A stretch of 41,504 nucleotides of DNA from a virus, in IMG/VR virus record IMGVR_UViG_3300009177_000020, positions 1 through 41,504 of that record; one strand, given 5' to 3'. Numbering within the stretch: the stretch's first letter is position 1; each line of letters opens with the position of its first letter. The position numbers and the translations under genes were made by a program. Positions 1 to 7,929 of this stretch are shown here, piece after piece. The notes under the pieces are model-generated. The model was not told the origin of the DNA, searched no databases, and saw only the letters and a list, made by a program, of their open reading frames with translations.

Positions 1-106
1 CGCCAACGACCCGCGCTTCAGTGCGTCCGTCCGCTCGTGGGCGGCGCGCACGCTCGGCGCGCGGAGTCCGCAGTCTCCCCAGCAGGCGCCGATGCCGGAA
101 CCCGAC
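1..106. repeat. Terminal redundancy, left copy (circular assembly overlap)
   Basis: Bases 1-106 are identical to 41399-41504. The repeat lies inside one open frame (the scaffold gene) that reads correctly across the joint. This is best explained as assembly overlap of a circular or circularly permuted genome, not a biological direct terminal repeat. The unique length is therefore 41,398 bp. Confidence 0.93.
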
Positions 107-619
107 GTCCAGATCGTGGACGCGCAGGGCCAGGTCACCGGCGCGACGTATTCCGCGCAACAGCTCGCGAAGCGCGATGCCTGGACGAAGCAGCAACTCT
201 TGGCCGAAGTCCAGAAGGAATACGGCCCGCTCAAAGCCGAGCGGGAGCAGGAGAAATCGCAGCGCGCGGCGGCCGAGTATCACCGGCAGGTCGAAGCCAA
301 AGTGGACGACCTGCTGGGCGATGTCTCGGCGGTTCTCGACATCCGTGACGACATGCCCGCGGAGCAAAAGAAAGTGCTCTTCGACGCGGTCGACGCGCTG
401 ATGGCGAAAGACCCCCGGCTCTCGGTCCACAAGGCCGCGATGCAGGTGCGCCAGAGCCACGTCTTGCCCGGCCTGACGGCGAATGCCACTCGCAACGCAT
501 TGGACACCATGAAACAGAAAGCGGCGGGCAACACCGCCGGCAGCGGCGGATCCGCCACGCCTCTCACCCGACCGAAGGACGCGAAATCCCTCGCGGCCTA
601 TATGCGGAGCCTGGGCTGA
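2..619 (+). CDS. Scaffolding protein, C-terminal part (gene split by the contig ends)
   Basis: This is the downstream part of a 350-aa protein whose start is at 40965; residue 181 onward is encoded from base 107. It is acidic to neutral, very rich in Ala, Gln, Glu and Lys, and predicted helical. It has a coiled-coil-like middle (around AEREQEKSQRAAAEYHRQVE) and a short C-terminal segment ending MRSLG. Composition, length and place between the portal block and the coat protein are those of podovirus scaffolding proteins, which co-assemble with coat protein in the procapsid and leave before packaging. The C-terminal basic/helical end is the usual coat-binding part in this protein class. The coat gene follows after 17 bases. 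No protease domain is visible. Scaffold identity is inferred from context and composition, not from a specific motif. Confidence 0.75.
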   Translation, partial: ANDPRFSASVRSWAARTLGARSPQSPQQAPMPEPDVQIVDAQGQVTGATYSAQQLAKRDAWTKQQLLAEVQKEYGPLKAEREQEKSQRAAAEYHRQVEAKVDDLLGDVSAVLDIRDDMPAEQKKVLFDAVDALMAKDPRLSVHKAAMQVRQSHVLPGLTANATRNALDTMKQKAAGNTAGSGGSATPLTRPKDAKSLAAYMRSLG

Positions 620-636
620 GGCAGAAGAAGACCTAA

Positions 637-1599
637 ATGGCCGACATCGTCCGAGGACAGAACGTCAGCGCGGCGTGGGAAGCCTACGTCCCGCTCGACC
701 CGACCGACAACATCTTCCAACGGCACTACCTCCTGGAGTGCCTGCGGGAGAACGGCTCGTTCGAGAAAGAGAACGGCACCGTCATCCGGTGCAATCTCGA
801 ATACGCCCTCAACCCGAACGTGAAGTTCATCAGCGAGATGGAAACGCTGACCGTCTTCCGGCCGGATACCTTCGACAACGCCGAGTTTCTCTGGAAGTTC
901 ATTGGCGGCGACGTCCCGATGACCGACTTCGAGCGCGGCATCACCGACGGCGGCGCGAAGAAGTACGACCTCGAAGCGCGCAAGCTGACCAACCTCAAGA
1001 ACACGATGGAGGAGAAGGTCAACACGTCGCTCTTCTCGGACGGCACGGGCACCTCGAGCAAGGAAGTCGGCGGCCTGCAGTTGCTCGTCTCGACCACGCC
1101 GACCGTCGGCACCGTCGGGCTGATCAATCGCGCGACCTTCAGCTTCTGGCGCAACCAGGCGACGACCAGCGCGGGCACCGCGTTCTCGCTGCTGCTCGCG
1201 TCGATGACCAACATTTACAACTCCTGCTCCAACGGCGTCGGCGAGCAGAACCCGACCTTCTGCGTCACGACGCAGACGGTGTTCGAAGGCTTCGAGTCGA
1301 AGCTCGTCGTCAACGAACGGCTCGTGCGGGATTCCCCCGCGAACAAAGGGCTCACCGGCTTCAAGGGGCAGTCGTTGATGTTCAAGGACATCCCCATCGG
1401 GTACGACAACGCGTGTCTCGCCTCGACCCTGTACATGCTCAACAACCGCAACTTGAAGTTCGTCCACATGCAGTGGATGAAAGGCGAGCCCGCGGTGCGA
1501 CCGACGGACGGATTTTGGGATGTCTTCAAAGTCCTGACCATCGGCAACTTGATCACCGACAACTCGCGCCGTCTCGGCGTCGTGTCGGCGATCGCCTGA
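637..1599 (+). CDS. Major capsid (coat) protein
   Basis: This 320-aa protein is probably the major coat protein that builds the icosahedral head around the scaffold. It has no Cys/His metal site or enzyme motif. The sequence is a mixed alpha/beta pattern typical of HK97-fold coats: an N-terminal arm with DPTDNIFQRHYLL, a long helix rich in Lys/Leu (ARKLTNLKNTMEEKVNT, spine-helix-like), and a C-terminal beta-rich domain with GFKGQSLMFKDIPI, YMLNNRNLKFVHMQ and a TDNSRRLGVVSAIA end. Similar C-termini describing a placement, a 'contact' segment and a final strand recur in phage coats. The gene lies between the scaffold and a decoration-like gene, as expected. The ATG at 637 follows a weak purine-rich leader (cagaagaaga). 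Cleavage of a delta domain is not evident, consistent with a separate scaffold. Confidence 0.85.
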   Translation: MADIVRGQNVSAAWEAYVPLDPTDNIFQRHYLLECLRENGSFEKENGTVIRCNLEYALNPNVKFISEMETLTVFRPDTFDNAEFLWKFIGGDVPMTDFERGITDGGAKKYDLEARKLTNLKNTMEEKVNTSLFSDGTGTSSKEVGGLQLLVSTTPTVGTVGLINRATFSFWRNQATTSAGTAFSLLLASMTNIYNSCSNGVGEQNPTFCVTTQTVFEGFESKLVVNERLVRDSPANKGLTGFKGQSLMFKDIPIGYDNACLASTLYMLNNRNLKFVHMQWMKGEPAVRPTDGFWDVFKVLTIGNLITDNSRRLGVVSAIA

Positions 1600-1625
1600 G
1601 CCAAGGAAAGGAAAGGAGGAAACCA

Positions 1626-2384
1626 ATGCCCAATCTCAGCAATCAGGATGTCCAACTCGCGCAGGGGATGTTCGTGTCCAACGCGAACCAGCAGCATCCG
1701 CTCGGCACGCGCGGCTGCGACGCGGCCGGCCACGTCCATCGGTACTGCAAAGCCGGGGTCGCGGATCTCGTCGCCGGCCTGACCGTGCAGTCCTCGGCGC
1801 CGATCGCCGGGCACCTGCTGCAGCAGGCGAACACCACCGGCAACCTCACGGCCGGCAGTCCGTCGATCAAGGTGACGTGCGCCTCCTCGGCGGCGGTCGG
1901 GTTCTACAGCGAAGGCTACATGCTCTTCGCGACCGGCCTCGGCCAGGGCATGCGGCTGATGATCGACAAGCACGCGGCGGTCTCGACGGGCGCCACCGGG
2001 GAATTTTTCTTCTACCCCGATGACCCGCTGACCGTGGCGATCTCGACCGGCACGACGAAGGTGAGCCTGTTCGCGAACAAGTACGCGAACGTCATCACCA
2101 CCCCGGCCACCACGGCGACCGGGACGATTGTCGGCGTCGCGACCTACATCATCACGGCGGGCCAGTTCGGCTGGATCCAGACGTGGGGGCCGTGCGGCGT
2201 CGTCGGGGACGACACCACGGCGCTCGGCGGCCTGGTCTGGGGGCCGGCCGGGACCACAGGGCGCGCAGTCGGCGCGGATGCCACCGGCGCGGCCACGCTG
2301 CTCGCGAAGCAGATCATCGGCGTGCTGATGCAGGCCAACGTCGCGGCGCAGGTGATGCTCGTCGACCTGAAGATCAGTCCGTAA
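1626..2384 (+). CDS. Capsid decoration / head fibre-like protein
   Basis: This 252-aa protein starts at the ATG at 1626, which has the best ribosome binding site in the region (aaaggaggaaacc just before it). That implies high expression similar to the coat gene. It is beta-rich, with many Gly, Thr, Ala and Val residues and repeated short strands (TTPATTATGTIVGVATYII, TTGRAVGADATGAATLLAKQ). It has no catalytic motif. Proteins of this kind directly after a coat gene in podo- and siphoviruses are usually decoration or capsid-stabilising proteins. A strong terminator lies 12 bases after the stop, so coat and decoration protein share the highly expressed transcript. The exact family is not recognised. 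Alternatives are a minor head protein or a head-vertex protein. Confidence 0.6.
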   Translation: MPNLSNQDVQLAQGMFVSNANQQHPLGTRGCDAAGHVHRYCKAGVADLVAGLTVQSSAPIAGHLLQQANTTGNLTAGSPSIKVTCASSAAVGFYSEGYMLFATGLGQGMRLMIDKHAAVSTGATGEFFFYPDDPLTVAISTGTTKVSLFANKYANVITTPATTATGTIVGVATYIITAGQFGWIQTWGPCGVVGDDTTALGGLVWGPAGTTGRAVGADATGAATLLAKQIIGVLMQANVAAQVMLVDLKISP

Positions 2385-2396
2385 CGCGAGACGGGA

Positions 2397-2433
2397 GCGG
2401 GCCTCGGCGGGAAGGGTCGAGGCCCGCGTTTTT
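2397..2433 (+). terminator. Rho-independent terminator after the decoration gene
   Basis: A perfect 10-bp stem (GCGGGCCTCG at 2397-2406 with CGAGGCCCGC at 2418-2427) encloses an 11-nt loop and is followed by T5 at 2429-2433. It ends the high-level coat/decoration transcript only 9 bases before the glycosyltransferase start codon. Downstream genes must therefore rely on read-through or antitermination. Confidence 0.9.
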
Positions 2434-2442
2434 CTCTACGCC

Positions 2443-3921
2443 ATGATCACGACCGAGCACGACGTCGAGACGCTGCGCGAGACCGCGAACCACCACTGCG
2501 CCCAGGCGGCCTGGAGTCAGGCGCTGCCGGTGTTGCGCGAGCTGTGGGCGCGCGGCTACGAACCGGCCCTGACGGCGACCAATCTCGGCACGGCCTACAT
2601 GAACACGTGTCAGGTGCCGGAGGCGATCCGGTGGTTCCGCCAGGCGCTGGCGCTGCATCCGCAGATCGTCGCTGCGCAGGAGAACCTGATTTTTCTGACG
2701 GACCTGCAGCCGGAGACAACCGACGCAGACGCCACCCGGGAACGCCACGGCTGGTGGGCGCGCCAGGGCGCGCAGGCGTATGCCCGGCGGCGCACCTATT
2801 ACCTCAATGACCGCGACCCGGAGAAGCGGCTGCGCGTCGGCTACTACTGTGGCGACTTCAATTTCCATTCGTCGGGGATCGCCTCGACGGCCGTGATCCG
2901 CCAGCACAGCGCGCAGATCGAGCCGGTGTTTCTCTCCTCGTTGCCGCCGTCGGCGCACGACGCCACGACGGCGTTTATCAAAGAGCAGTATCCCGACAGT
3001 TTTGTGGATGTCTCCGGCTTCACGGCGCCGGCGATTGCCGATGGCCTGCATCAGGGCGCGTTCGACATTGTGGTCGACCTCGCCGGGTTCACGCACGGCA
3101 ACGGCCTGCTCGCGCTGGCGGAGAAACCGGCGCCGATTCAGATCCAGGCGTGGGGCTATGTCTTGGGGACGCAGACGCCGACGATTGATTTCGTCTTCGC
3201 CGATCCGGTCGTCGCCCCGCCCAGCGTGCGTGCGCGCCTCGCCGAGCGTGTCGTGGATCTGCCATGTGTCCTGTCGTTTTACCCCCGGCCGAATCTGCCC
3301 GACCCGAACCGTCTGCCGTGCCTCGACGGCGAGCCGGTCACCTTCTCGGTGTATCAGCGCGCGATGAAGACGCACGCCGGGTGCTACCGGGTGTGGCGCC
3401 AGATTCTCGAGCGCGTGCCTGGCTCGCGGATTCTGTTTAAGGCGTCTGACTACTCGCCCGAAAAGCGCGACGCGATGATGGCGTCGTTCCGTGGGCTGGA
3501 AGGGCGCGTGATCTTCGAGTATCCGACCGCGCACAAGGAACACCTGCTCAGCTACGGCTATGTCGACCTGGCGCTGGACCCGTGGCCGCAGACCGGCGGC
3601 GTGTCGACGCTCGAGGCCGCGTGGATGGGCGTCCCGACGGTGACGCTCCTCGGCGAGCGGATGATTCAGCGGGCGAGTGCGTCGATCCTCACCGCGCTCG
3701 GCATTGCGCGCGGCTTCGTCGCGGAGACCGAAGCCGACTACATCGAGAAAGCCGTCGAGTGGACGACGACCGGGCGCGTGCGGCTGAACGCGGTGCGCGC
3801 CGGTATGCGCCCGATGCTGAAAGCCTCTCCCATCATGACCGGCTACGTCGAGGCGGTGGAGCAGCAATACCGATTGCTCTGGCGTGAATGGTGCCAGAGC
3901 CAGAACAAGGAAGCAGCCTGA
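2443..3921 (+). CDS. TPR-containing SPINDLY/O-GlcNAc-transferase-type glycosyltransferase (GT41-like)
   Basis: This 492-aa enzyme probably transfers a sugar from a nucleotide sugar to Ser/Thr of protein. Residues about 10-90 form two to three TPR helices (for example NLGTAYMNTCQVPEAIRWF). Residues 129-480 carry the GT-B catalytic region of the OGT/SPINDLY family. RLRVGYYCGDF is followed by His142, which aligns with the active-site His498 of human OGT. The segment DIVVDLAGFTHGNGLLAL and PAPIQIQAWGY match the OGT lobe linker. FSVYQRAMK places Lys309 at the position of the UDP-binding Lys842. DPWPQTGGVSTLEAAWMG is the bacterial version of the nucleotide-binding GG-x-TT loop. The length is close to bacterial SPINDLY-like proteins with few TPRs. 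The gene sits directly behind the coat/decoration terminator and overlaps the next structural gene by TGATG, suggesting the substrate may be a virion protein. No clear ribosome binding site is seen. Donor sugar and target are unknown. Confidence 0.88.
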   Translation: MITTEHDVETLRETANHHCAQAAWSQALPVLRELWARGYEPALTATNLGTAYMNTCQVPEAIRWFRQALALHPQIVAAQENLIFLTDLQPETTDADATRERHGWWARQGAQAYARRRTYYLNDRDPEKRLRVGYYCGDFNFHSSGIASTAVIRQHSAQIEPVFLSSLPPSAHDATTAFIKEQYPDSFVDVSGFTAPAIADGLHQGAFDIVVDLAGFTHGNGLLALAEKPAPIQIQAWGYVLGTQTPTIDFVFADPVVAPPSVRARLAERVVDLPCVLSFYPRPNLPDPNRLPCLDGEPVTFSVYQRAMKTHAGCYRVWRQILERVPGSRILFKASDYSPEKRDAMMASFRGLEGRVIFEYPTAHKEHLLSYGYVDLALDPWPQTGGVSTLEAAWMGVPTVTLLGERMIQRASASILTALGIARGFVAETEADYIEKAVEWTTTGRVRLNAVRAGMRPMLKASPIMTGYVEAVEQQYRLLWREWCQSQNKEAA

Positions 3922-4571
3922 TGGCCAAGAAAGACGAAGACCTCACCCTCGAAGAGCGGCAGCTCCGCCTGCAGGAACGGCAGCAGGAATTTCAGGAACG
4001 GCAACTGCAAATACAAGAAGCCTCGCTGCGCGTCCAGCAGAAACAAGTCAAGCAGACCGAGCCGAAGTCGCTGCAGATGGCGCCGAAGATTTCCCCGTTC
4101 AACCTGCGCGGGCAGAAGGACTACCCGAACCCGCGCCTGAAGTGCGAAGTCTACGCGCCGTGGAAGATCGACCCGAACCTCGAAATGGAAGCGCCGAGTC
4201 TCGACCGGGAAGAGATCGAGCTCTTCAACCTCCTCGAGCCGGGGACTTACACCGTCGAGCGTACCGACGGCGTGACGGTGCCGTGCATCGTCCTCGGGGT
4301 GCGCAGCGACCTCGACGGGACGCTCGAACGCCTGTCGCTGATGGGGCCGAAAGACGGCGACACCGGGCACTACCGCGCGCTCTTCGACCGCGAGAACAAG
4401 ATGCTCTTTCCCGCGCTGAAGATCCTGCTCCGGCAGTTGCTCGAGCAGCAGGGCTGTGAGGCGGTGGCCGACGTCGTGCCGATGAAGCGGGAAGCGCGCG
4501 TCATCGCCGACGGCGCCGCGATTGAGAAGGCCGGCGGCGAGAATCCGTATCCGATCTCGGTGGGCGCGTGA
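3921..4571 (+). CDS. Conserved virion-module protein with N-terminal coiled coil
   Basis: This 216-aa protein starts at an ATG that overlaps the glycosyltransferase stop (TGATG). Residues 5-45 are a Gln/Glu/Arg-rich heptad region (LEERQLRLQERQQEFQERQ), a likely coiled coil. The rest is a compact mixed domain with FNLRGQKDYPNPRLKCEVYAPW and EPGTYTVERTDGVTVPCIVLG. It lacks enzyme motifs. Proteins of this shape are found next to coat genes in other podovirus-like phages, but I cannot assign a function. A head-completion or morphogenesis role is an inference from position only. Confidence 0.7.
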   Translation: MAKKDEDLTLEERQLRLQERQQEFQERQLQIQEASLRVQQKQVKQTEPKSLQMAPKISPFNLRGQKDYPNPRLKCEVYAPWKIDPNLEMEAPSLDREEIELFNLLEPGTYTVERTDGVTVPCIVLGVRSDLDGTLERLSLMGPKDGDTGHYRALFDRENKMLFPALKILLRQLLEQQGCEAVADVVPMKREARVIADGAAIEKAGGENPYPISVGA

Positions 4572-5554
4572 CCTTCGCCGACATCCTGCTCGATTGCTAT
4601 CGGCGGTTGCGGCTCCCGCCCGCGCCCCCGGCGGCGACGATCACGCGGATCAAGAGTCTCTGCAACGAAGTGCATCGCGAACTCCTGACGGCGCCGGGGA
4701 TCGCGCGCCTGCGCGATGGCCCGGTCCCGATCCCGGTGACCATCACGGCGAACGTCGTGCGCTCGGGCCTGCCGCCGGTCGTCAGCCGCATCCGGGGGAT
4801 CACCGACCGCACCAACAACCGCACGCTGACGGAACTGCCGCTCGCCGATCTGCGCGAGATGGACCCGGGGCAACTCTTTCTCGGCGGCCCGGCCAGCGCG
4901 TATGCGGACGTTGGCTATATGCCGGTGCAGTTTCAGCCCACCGCCGCGACGGGGCTCTGGGCGGTGAGCTCGTCGGCGACGGACACCGCGGGACCGGCGG
5001 TCTTCGTGCAAACCATCACCACGGGCGGCTATGTCTACGCCGACACGAAAGTCCTGAACGGCGTCACCCGCGTGGCGATTGGCGCGACCGTGCGCACCGA
5101 CCACGAGCAGGTGACGCGGTTCTACCTGTCGGCGGCGTGCGTCGGCTACGTCAGTCTCTACAACGCGGCGGCGGCTGGCACCGAACTCGCGCGGATCGAG
5201 CCGGGGCAGACCTCGCAGCATTATTTGACGGTCGAATGGTTCCCGGTCGCCACGGTCGATGCGACGGTGTATGTCGACTACACGCGCAATATCCCAGATC
5301 TGGTGCAGCCGTTTGACGAGCCGCTCCTGCCGGTGGACTTTCACGATCTGCTCGGCCTCGGCGTGCGCGCGAAGGAATACGAGCTGCTCGACGACAACCG
5401 CGAGAGTGACGCCAAGGGGATGTACGAGCGGCGGGTCGCGGCCTTGAAGTCCTACGTCCTCAACAACGGGGAAGCGATTGCCTCATTGCGTCCGCGCTCG
5501 GGCGGGCGCTGGTCGCGGCTCGGCTCGACGTATCCCGCGGAACGGTACTCCTAA
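4568..5554 (+). CDS. Head-tail adaptor / neck protein-like
   Basis: This 328-aa protein begins with GTG at 4568, overlapping the previous stop by four bases. The N-terminal 40 residues are helical (FADILLDCYRRLRLP, IKSLCNEVHRELL), then come about 200 residues of beta-rich sequence. A C-terminal helix pair contains LLPVDFHDLLGLGVRAKEYE and MYERRVAALKSYVLNN. A helical N- and C-terminus that contact the portal, with a beta insertion, is the usual build of phage adaptor proteins (P22 gp4- or T7 gp11-type). It lies upstream of the nozzle-like protein at 5980. The functional name rests on architecture and order, not on a signature motif. Confidence 0.6.
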   Translation: MTFADILLDCYRRLRLPPAPPAATITRIKSLCNEVHRELLTAPGIARLRDGPVPIPVTITANVVRSGLPPVVSRIRGITDRTNNRTLTELPLADLREMDPGQLFLGGPASAYADVGYMPVQFQPTAATGLWAVSSSATDTAGPAVFVQTITTGGYVYADTKVLNGVTRVAIGATVRTDHEQVTRFYLSAACVGYVSLYNAAAAGTELARIEPGQTSQHYLTVEWFPVATVDATVYVDYTRNIPDLVQPFDEPLLPVDFHDLLGLGVRAKEYELLDDNRESDAKGMYERRVAALKSYVLNNGEAIASLRPRSGGRWSRLGSTYPAERYS

Positions 5555-5715
5555 TGCCGACCTACTCCATTCAAGTCGAAGTGAACGTGCCAGGCCTCGG
5601 GCAGCGCACCTTCACCACGACGGGCGTCGTCGCGCCGGATATCGACACCGCGCTCGCGACAGCGAAGACCGCCGTGATCATCCGGGTCACGGCCATCCAG
5701 CAGACGGCGCCGTAA
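5554..5715 (+). CDS. Small structural-module protein, 53 aa
   Basis: This short gene runs from an ATG overlapping the previous stop (TAATG) to a TAA overlapping the next ATG in the same way. The protein is a simple beta-alpha-beta unit: two strands (YSIQVEVNVPG, RTFTTTGVVAP), an Ala-rich helix (DIDTALATAKTAV) and a last strand (IRVTAIQQTAP). The tight coupling on both sides argues that it is translated. Function is unknown. Its fold resembles the small alpha/beta domains found in head-tail connector accessory proteins. Confidence 0.65.
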   Translation: MPTYSIQVEVNVPGLGQRTFTTTGVVAPDIDTALATAKTAVIIRVTAIQQTAP

Positions 5716-5987
5716 TGAGCCTGCCCTCCGGCAATCCGCGCGACCCGCGCCGCTACGAGCACCTGGCGAAGGTGGACGCGCAAGGCGTCGTCGTCGCGCT
5801 GGTGGAACTTGCGGAAGGCTCGGGCTGGGAGTCGTGGACGGACAGCGAAGGGCACCGCTACGTCTACCTGACGGATCTGGTGCCCGATCAGCGCAACGCC
5901 TCGATCGACGTCCACGGGCTGCAGCTCCTGCCCGCGCTCGACGCGCCGCCACCCACGAAGGCGAAACGAGCGCGCCGCCGTGGCTGA
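5715..5987 (+). CDS. Small structural-module protein, 90 aa
   Basis: The start ATG overlaps the preceding stop, and the stop TGA overlaps the GTG start region of the next gene by eight bases. The protein has a beta-rich centre (KVDAQGVVVALVELAEG, GHRYVYLTDLV) and a basic tail (TKAKRARRRG). The sequence LAKVDAQGVVVALVEL followed by WESWTDSEGHRY resembles small phage proteins that sit between adaptor and nozzle genes. No catalytic residues are visible. Function is not assigned. Confidence 0.65.
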   Translation: MSLPSGNPRDPRRYEHLAKVDAQGVVVALVELAEGSGWESWTDSEGHRYVYLTDLVPDQRNASIDVHGLQLLPALDAPPPTKAKRARRRG

Positions 5988-7929
5988 CAAGAAATCGCGG
6001 CACGTCTTCAGCGATTTCCGGGGCGGACGCAACGGCATGGATCCGCCGTGGGCGATCGGGGACACCGAAGTCGTGGACGCCGTCAACGTCGACTGGTATC
6101 AGACGCGGCTGGGCGTGAAGCGCAACGGCGAGGCCACCGTGACGGTGTCGTTCTCCAGTGGCGGGCCGATGACCAACGTCATGAGCCTCTATCGGCATGT
6201 CCCCGGCACGAACGAAGGGGCGGCCGAACTCTGGATCACCGATGACCAGACCGCCGGCGCCCGCAAACTGGCCCGGATGGCGGGCGCGACGACCTTTGCC
6301 GAAGTCACGAAAAAAGATCCGATGACGGCGGCGGCGCCGTTCGCCGACGTCTGCAGCACCTCGACCAACGCCAAACATGTCATGGCGTACGAGTCGGCCG
6401 TGGACCGCTTGCACCTGTGGGACGGGGCGACGATGCGCCGCGCCGGGTTGGGGGCGCCGACGGGCAACGCGGTCGCGGACCAGGGGGGCGGCGCCTATGC
6501 CGCCGTGATCCGCTACTACCGCACGCGGTGGACGGAACAGGTCGGCGGCATCACCGTGCGGCGCTCCGAGCCGAGCCCGATCTCGACCTTCACGCCGTCC
6601 GGCGGCGGGACCGCCGCGCGGGTGAGCCGCAGCGCCGCCCCCGCCGAAGGCGAGACGCACTGGGAGCTCGAAGCCTCGACCGACGGCGTCACGTTTTATC
6701 GCATCGCGACGATTGTCATCGCGACGACCTTCTATGACGATTCCGCCGCGACCACGACGTATAACCTCTCGCCGCTCAGTCAACTGACCGGCACCTACAC
6801 GGTCCAGAAAAGCTACCGCTTCATCGCCGCCGATCAGAATCGCCTACTGGGGTTCGGGTCGTTCACGGCGACGGACAAGCAGAGCCGGATCGAATACAGC
6901 GCCGTCCTGGGGAGTCTCGACGTCGGCGACATCGAACGCGTCGATACGACCGTCGGCTGGTATGCCGACCTCGACGAAGCGGATTCCGGCGTGCCGACCG
7001 GCCTCGGCGGGCCGTGTAACGGGGCGTTCCTCGCCTTCAAAGAGCGGCAGACGTGGCTGGGCACCCCGACGGGGAATGTCGATCGGCCCTACAACTGGGC
7101 CGCCATCAGCAAGAGCGTCGGCGCCCTGTCCCAGCAATCCATCGTCCGCGGCGAAGACGAGAGCGGGAATCCGGCGATCTACTGGATGAGTCTGCGCGGC
7201 GCGTATCGCTGGGGCGTCCGCGGGCTGGAATACATCGGCTACGGCGTCGAGGATCTGCTCCTCGGGCCGTCGGACACGATTCGCCTGGTGACCCTGGCCC
7301 TCGGACCGCTGGCGCACTCCTGTTACTACCAAGACAAGCGGCAGGTGTGGTTCTGGGTGGCGGTCAACAGCAATCCGAGCGCGGTGCCCTATGCGCTGTT
7401 GAAATACGACATCGCGAGCGGCGGCTGGTCGCGGTCCCCGACCGTCACGGATACGACGCTGTCGATGGCCTGGTGCGCGACGCTCTTTGCCAACACCCTC
7501 GGCGCGACGATGTCGAAGGACTTGAAGCCGTATATCTCGACGGCGTCGCTGGGCGGGACCGCGACGCTCTTCAAGGCCGACACGGGCGTCGCCTCGACGC
7601 GGGCCTATATCGTCACCAAAGCGATCGAGCCGGGCGGCCCCGGCCGGACGGGCGAAGTCGGCGAGGCCGTGCTCCTGGCGGCCGTGTCCGCGGGCGTGAC
7701 GATTACCGTCAGCGTCAGCGGCGACTTCGGGAGCCAGAGCATGAGCGGGACGGCCCTGCTCACGGCGATCGGGGCCGAGACCCGCGTGCAGGTGCCGGTC
7801 ATCGGCTCGGCGCTGAGTGAAATCGCCTTCGTGCAGTACACGATCGGGGATGCCGCCGCCGTGGCGACCGCCTGGAATCTGGATCGCGTGGTCGTGCCCA
7901 TCGGCCCGCATCAAGCGGTGAGCGGCTGA
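5980..7929 (+). CDS. Tail nozzle / tubular-protein-B-like virion protein
   Basis: This 649-aa protein starts at GTG 5980. It is almost entirely beta-strand with repeated Trp/Gly-rich blades. It opens with SDFRGGRNGMDPPWAIGDTE and VVDAVNVDWY, a pattern common at the start of podovirus nozzle or stabilisation proteins. Later blocks such as FLAFKERQTWLGTP, GVRGLEYIGYGVEDLL and QVWFWVAVN look like beta-propeller blades. T7 gp12 and related proteins have this size and build and form the distal short tail. The order adaptor, two small genes, nozzle supports this. Receptor-binding or DNA-channel roles are inferred. It overlaps the next gene by TGATG. Confidence 0.7.
   Translation: MADKKSRHVFSDFRGGRNGMDPPWAIGDTEVVDAVNVDWYQTRLGVKRNGEATVTVSFSSGGPMTNVMSLYRHVPGTNEGAAELWITDDQTAGARKLARMAGATTFAEVTKKDPMTAAAPFADVCSTSTNAKHVMAYESAVDRLHLWDGATMRRAGLGAPTGNAVADQGGGAYAAVIRYYRTRWTEQVGGITVRRSEPSPISTFTPSGGGTAARVSRSAAPAEGETHWELEASTDGVTFYRIATIVIATTFYDDSAATTTYNLSPLSQLTGTYTVQKSYRFIAADQNRLLGFGSFTATDKQSRIEYSAVLGSLDVGDIERVDTTVGWYADLDEADSGVPTGLGGPCNGAFLAFKERQTWLGTPTGNVDRPYNWAAISKSVGALSQQSIVRGEDESGNPAIYWMSLRGAYRWGVRGLEYIGYGVEDLLLGPSDTIRLVTLALGPLAHSCYYQDKRQVWFWVAVNSNPSAVPYALLKYDIASGGWSRSPTVTDTTLSMAWCATLFANTLGATMSKDLKPYISTASLGGTATLFKADTGVASTRAYIVTKAIEPGGPGRTGEVGEAVLLAAVSAGVTITVSVSGDFGSQSMSGTALLTAIGAETRVQVPVIGSALSEIAFVQYTIGDAAAVATAWNLDRVVVPIGPHQAVSG

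Noticed and set aside
1-106. Biological direct terminal repeat
   Set aside because: The length is short, and both copies lie in one continuous reading frame that crosses the joint; assembly overlap is simpler.
675-1625. Upstream extension of the decoration protein frame through the coat gene
   Set aside because: The strong ribosome binding site and ATG at 1626 mark the start; the extension is an Arg/Gln/His-rich shadow of the coat gene.
2374-3867. 497-aa minus-strand frame opposite the glycosyltransferase
   Set aside because: Composition is that of a reverse-strand shadow; the plus frame has clear GT41 motifs.
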